From Saccoglossus kowalevskii (lineage: Eukaryota > Hemichordata > Enteropneusta > Harrimaniidae), in the NCBI RefSeq assembly GCF_000003605.2, contig NW_003123406.1:325398-370419 (forward strand): a stretch of 45,022 nt of DNA, in the 5' to 3' direction. Of this stretch, positions 43,405 to 45,022 are shown piece by piece (the stretch's first letter is position 1; each line of letters begins with the position of its first letter). The translations under genes and the position numbers were made by a program. The notes beneath the pieces were generated by a model, which had not been told where the DNA came from, did not search any database, and worked only from the letters and a program-made list of their open reading frames with translations.

Positions 43405-45022
43405 GATCCCCCCCCCGCTGAACGGTTGTCATATTCGCAGGCTGTTGTTTCAACTGGTGGTTTGCCCGAGCATGACAGCAACGGCGAGTCTGTGCCCCTG
43501 GAGGTTTTACTCCCATGGGACCCATTGCAGGTCCCTCTTTGGACGCATCCTTGCACGGCGCAAGGGCTTGCCTTTGGGACTCATGCTTTGGTTTAGAACC
43601 TGCCGGAACAATGTGCGTCCCTTACAAGTCTCATAGATCAAATGCAGAGGAAGCAGGTTGCCTCCACTGCAGTGGCCTCTTGTTTTGGCAAGCCGGAAGA
43701 AGCACACCAGCAGCCTATATTTGCATGCATGATGCTTCCTTCTGTGATCCACCCGATTCCATCCCGTCCTTCCCATTTATTTTTGGGAGGCAGGAGAGGC
43801 ACAGGATGGTGGTACCAGGTCTCCCACAATGGGTCACTCTCCCTTCAAGGACTCGCGGATGCTCCCAAAGGGGACTTGCCTAGCCATAAAAATGAAAACA
43901 AAACAAAACAAAACAAAACAAAACAAAACAAAACAAAAAAAACGTTGGGTGCAACTTCGGGCGGCCCCTTGGAGTCTTTTTGTCGCCGTGGGGTCAGGGG
44001 CTGTAGAGACACCAAGTACGGGCGCATGAGGACCGTGCAATTGCTAACTCACTAACGCTAGCGTCAGGTGCCCTCCTTGAACATATTCAGAGGGCAGGCA
44101 TCTGGAGAACATCTTCATCAACTAATACCTAAGAGATATTCAATCCATTTAGAATGGTCTTTTTAGGATAAGTTCCGTCGTAGCGGGCCATACTTTGGTT
44201 GCTGACCTAGCACGAATAACCACAGGGTTCCCTGCACATAGGTGATAAGTCAGTCTCAGCAATTTTGCAGATAGATTTCTACCATCGACACTTCCTGGAA
44301 CTTCCAGGTCTCGCTTTCGGCCTATGCCCTCATGCAGAACTGTTGGTCTTTATTTCAAGCTAGCTACCCCAGAATTGGGGTTGGGGTCTAGCATTCTCGG
44401 GCACACCGAACCCCGTCACTGTGACAGCATTTTGGCTTTTGCTCCAGGAACGGCACAGGCAAGGTAAGACACCTTTTCCGGCATTGGTCTTAACTAGGGG
44501 GTGTTCTATTACTGGAGAGCATTATCCCGGACTGAAACTCCCTTTTCATCACCTTCTGTTTACTTGGAAACCCGCCACCTATCGGCGTCTGACTCTGCCT
44601 CAATTCAAAATAGTCATTTTGATTGACAGGAGTCTATGGTGGGTAATTGAATCAAGAGAATTTAGGCAGAGGGTTCTCGGAACCCGCCTATTCACATAGT
44701 TCATACCCACAATAGACTCTGTGTTCCCCCAACCACCCCACTATTTCTGTAGCATTGGCTTAGTCCTCTGTGCGGAGAAACCAGCGTGACGAGTGGGCCA
44801 ATATAGCTACGCCTCATGGCCTCAGTCACGTGGTTCGTGGTGTGAAGGAAAATCTTGTGGTCATGGGGCTTTCCCTGAACTAGATTTATTTCTCTGTCAT
44901 TGGCGGAATCGCAGATTAATGCCCACAGTTCAAAATAGTAATTTCGACTGACCGGAGTCTAAGGTGGGTATGAACTATGTGAATACGTGTGTTCCAATAT
45001 CCCTCTGCCTAAGTTTGCCATT
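43405..45022 (+). mobile_element. Internally deleted DIRS copy in arm 2
   Basis: 43410-43830 matches the gag side (8330-8745) and 44020-45022 matches the recombinase end and terminal repeats (4710-3696). The intervening RT, RNase H and most of the recombinase are gone. The H-x-x-R box region survives near 44030-44080. Element sense strand here is plus. It sits at the mirror position of the arm-1 element, so both descend from one insertion. Confidence 0.8.
43891..43940. repeat. (AAAAC)n microsatellite
   Basis: About nine AAAAC units at the internal deletion junction of the arm-2 DIRS copy. Not seen at the corresponding arm-1 site. Confidence 0.95.

Larger units (their letters stand above)
35690..45022 (-). 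repeat. Arm 2 of the giant inverted repeat (continues beyond window)
   Basis: Reverse complement of 3696-15195 with the same order of landmarks. The final bases of the window still match 3696 onward, so the outer end is not in view. Extra sequence relative to arm 1: the satellite array, the solo LTR at 35901-36283, a LINE 3' duplication at 37071-37470, and about 1.2 kb at 37740-38945. Missing relative to arm 1: most of the DIRS interior. Confidence 0.88.

Noticed and set aside
43891-43940. Poly-FVLFC ORFs around the AAAAC run
   Set aside because: Low-complexity reading of a microsatellite.

Overview
The window is eukaryotic, invertebrate-like nuclear DNA. It is AT-rich, its genes are split by spliceosomal introns with GTAAGT-type donors and pyrimidine-AG acceptors, and it is packed with transposons. 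An animal source is clear from an EGF/GAIN/GPS/seven-transmembrane adhesion GPCR. DIRS, Gypsy and L1/Tx1-type LINE relics are compatible with a mollusc or another marine invertebrate, but I cannot name the taxon. A 50-N assembly gap lies at 29104-29153.

Layout. (1) 293-11906, plus strand: 3' part of adhesion-GPCR copy A. The GAIN exons, the GPS and TM1-TM7 are visible, and the frame is continuous from 1921 to the stop at 11906. Its TM2-TM3 intron holds a decayed, minus-oriented DIRS-type tyrosine-recombinase retrotransposon (about 3700-9240). (2) 11907-15195: downstream flank with a solo LTR, hairpin-rich sequence and a LINE 3' end. (3) 15299-19166, minus strand: copy B, a pseudogene of the same receptor that stops after TM4. 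(4) 19205-25772: a 36-bp minisatellite split by a 4.9-kb element with about 750-bp terminal inverted repeats. (5) 25780-28715 and beyond: Gypsy integrase relic, then a polypurine tract and a possible 3' LTR running towards the gap. (6) 30429-33221, minus strand: six EGF-like exons, several with dead splice sites or lost cysteines. (7) 33620-35790: a 21-bp minisatellite open in several frames on both strands. (8) 35770-45022: LINE, flank, solo LTR and receptor copy C (TM3 to stop, minus strand), followed by an internally deleted DIRS copy.

The organising fact is a very large imperfect inverted repeat. About 3696-15195 (arm 1) is the reverse complement of about 45022-35690 (arm 2), and the right edge of the window is still inside arm 2. 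Copies A and C are therefore mirror paralogues with identical exon lengths. Copy B and the EGF exons lie in the 20-kb spacer. Insertions found in one arm only give a relative history. The DIRS element, the 592-bp LTR and the LINE predate the duplication. The 383-bp LTR, a 1.2-kb insertion and the 21-bp satellite expansion are specific to arm 2.

I see no operon, CRISPR array, rRNA or tRNA. The most distinctive biological points are the inverted receptor pair, a GPS lacking the canonical His-Leu-Ser/Thr cleavage residues in both copies where it is visible, and two codon-periodic minisatellites in the receptor locus.
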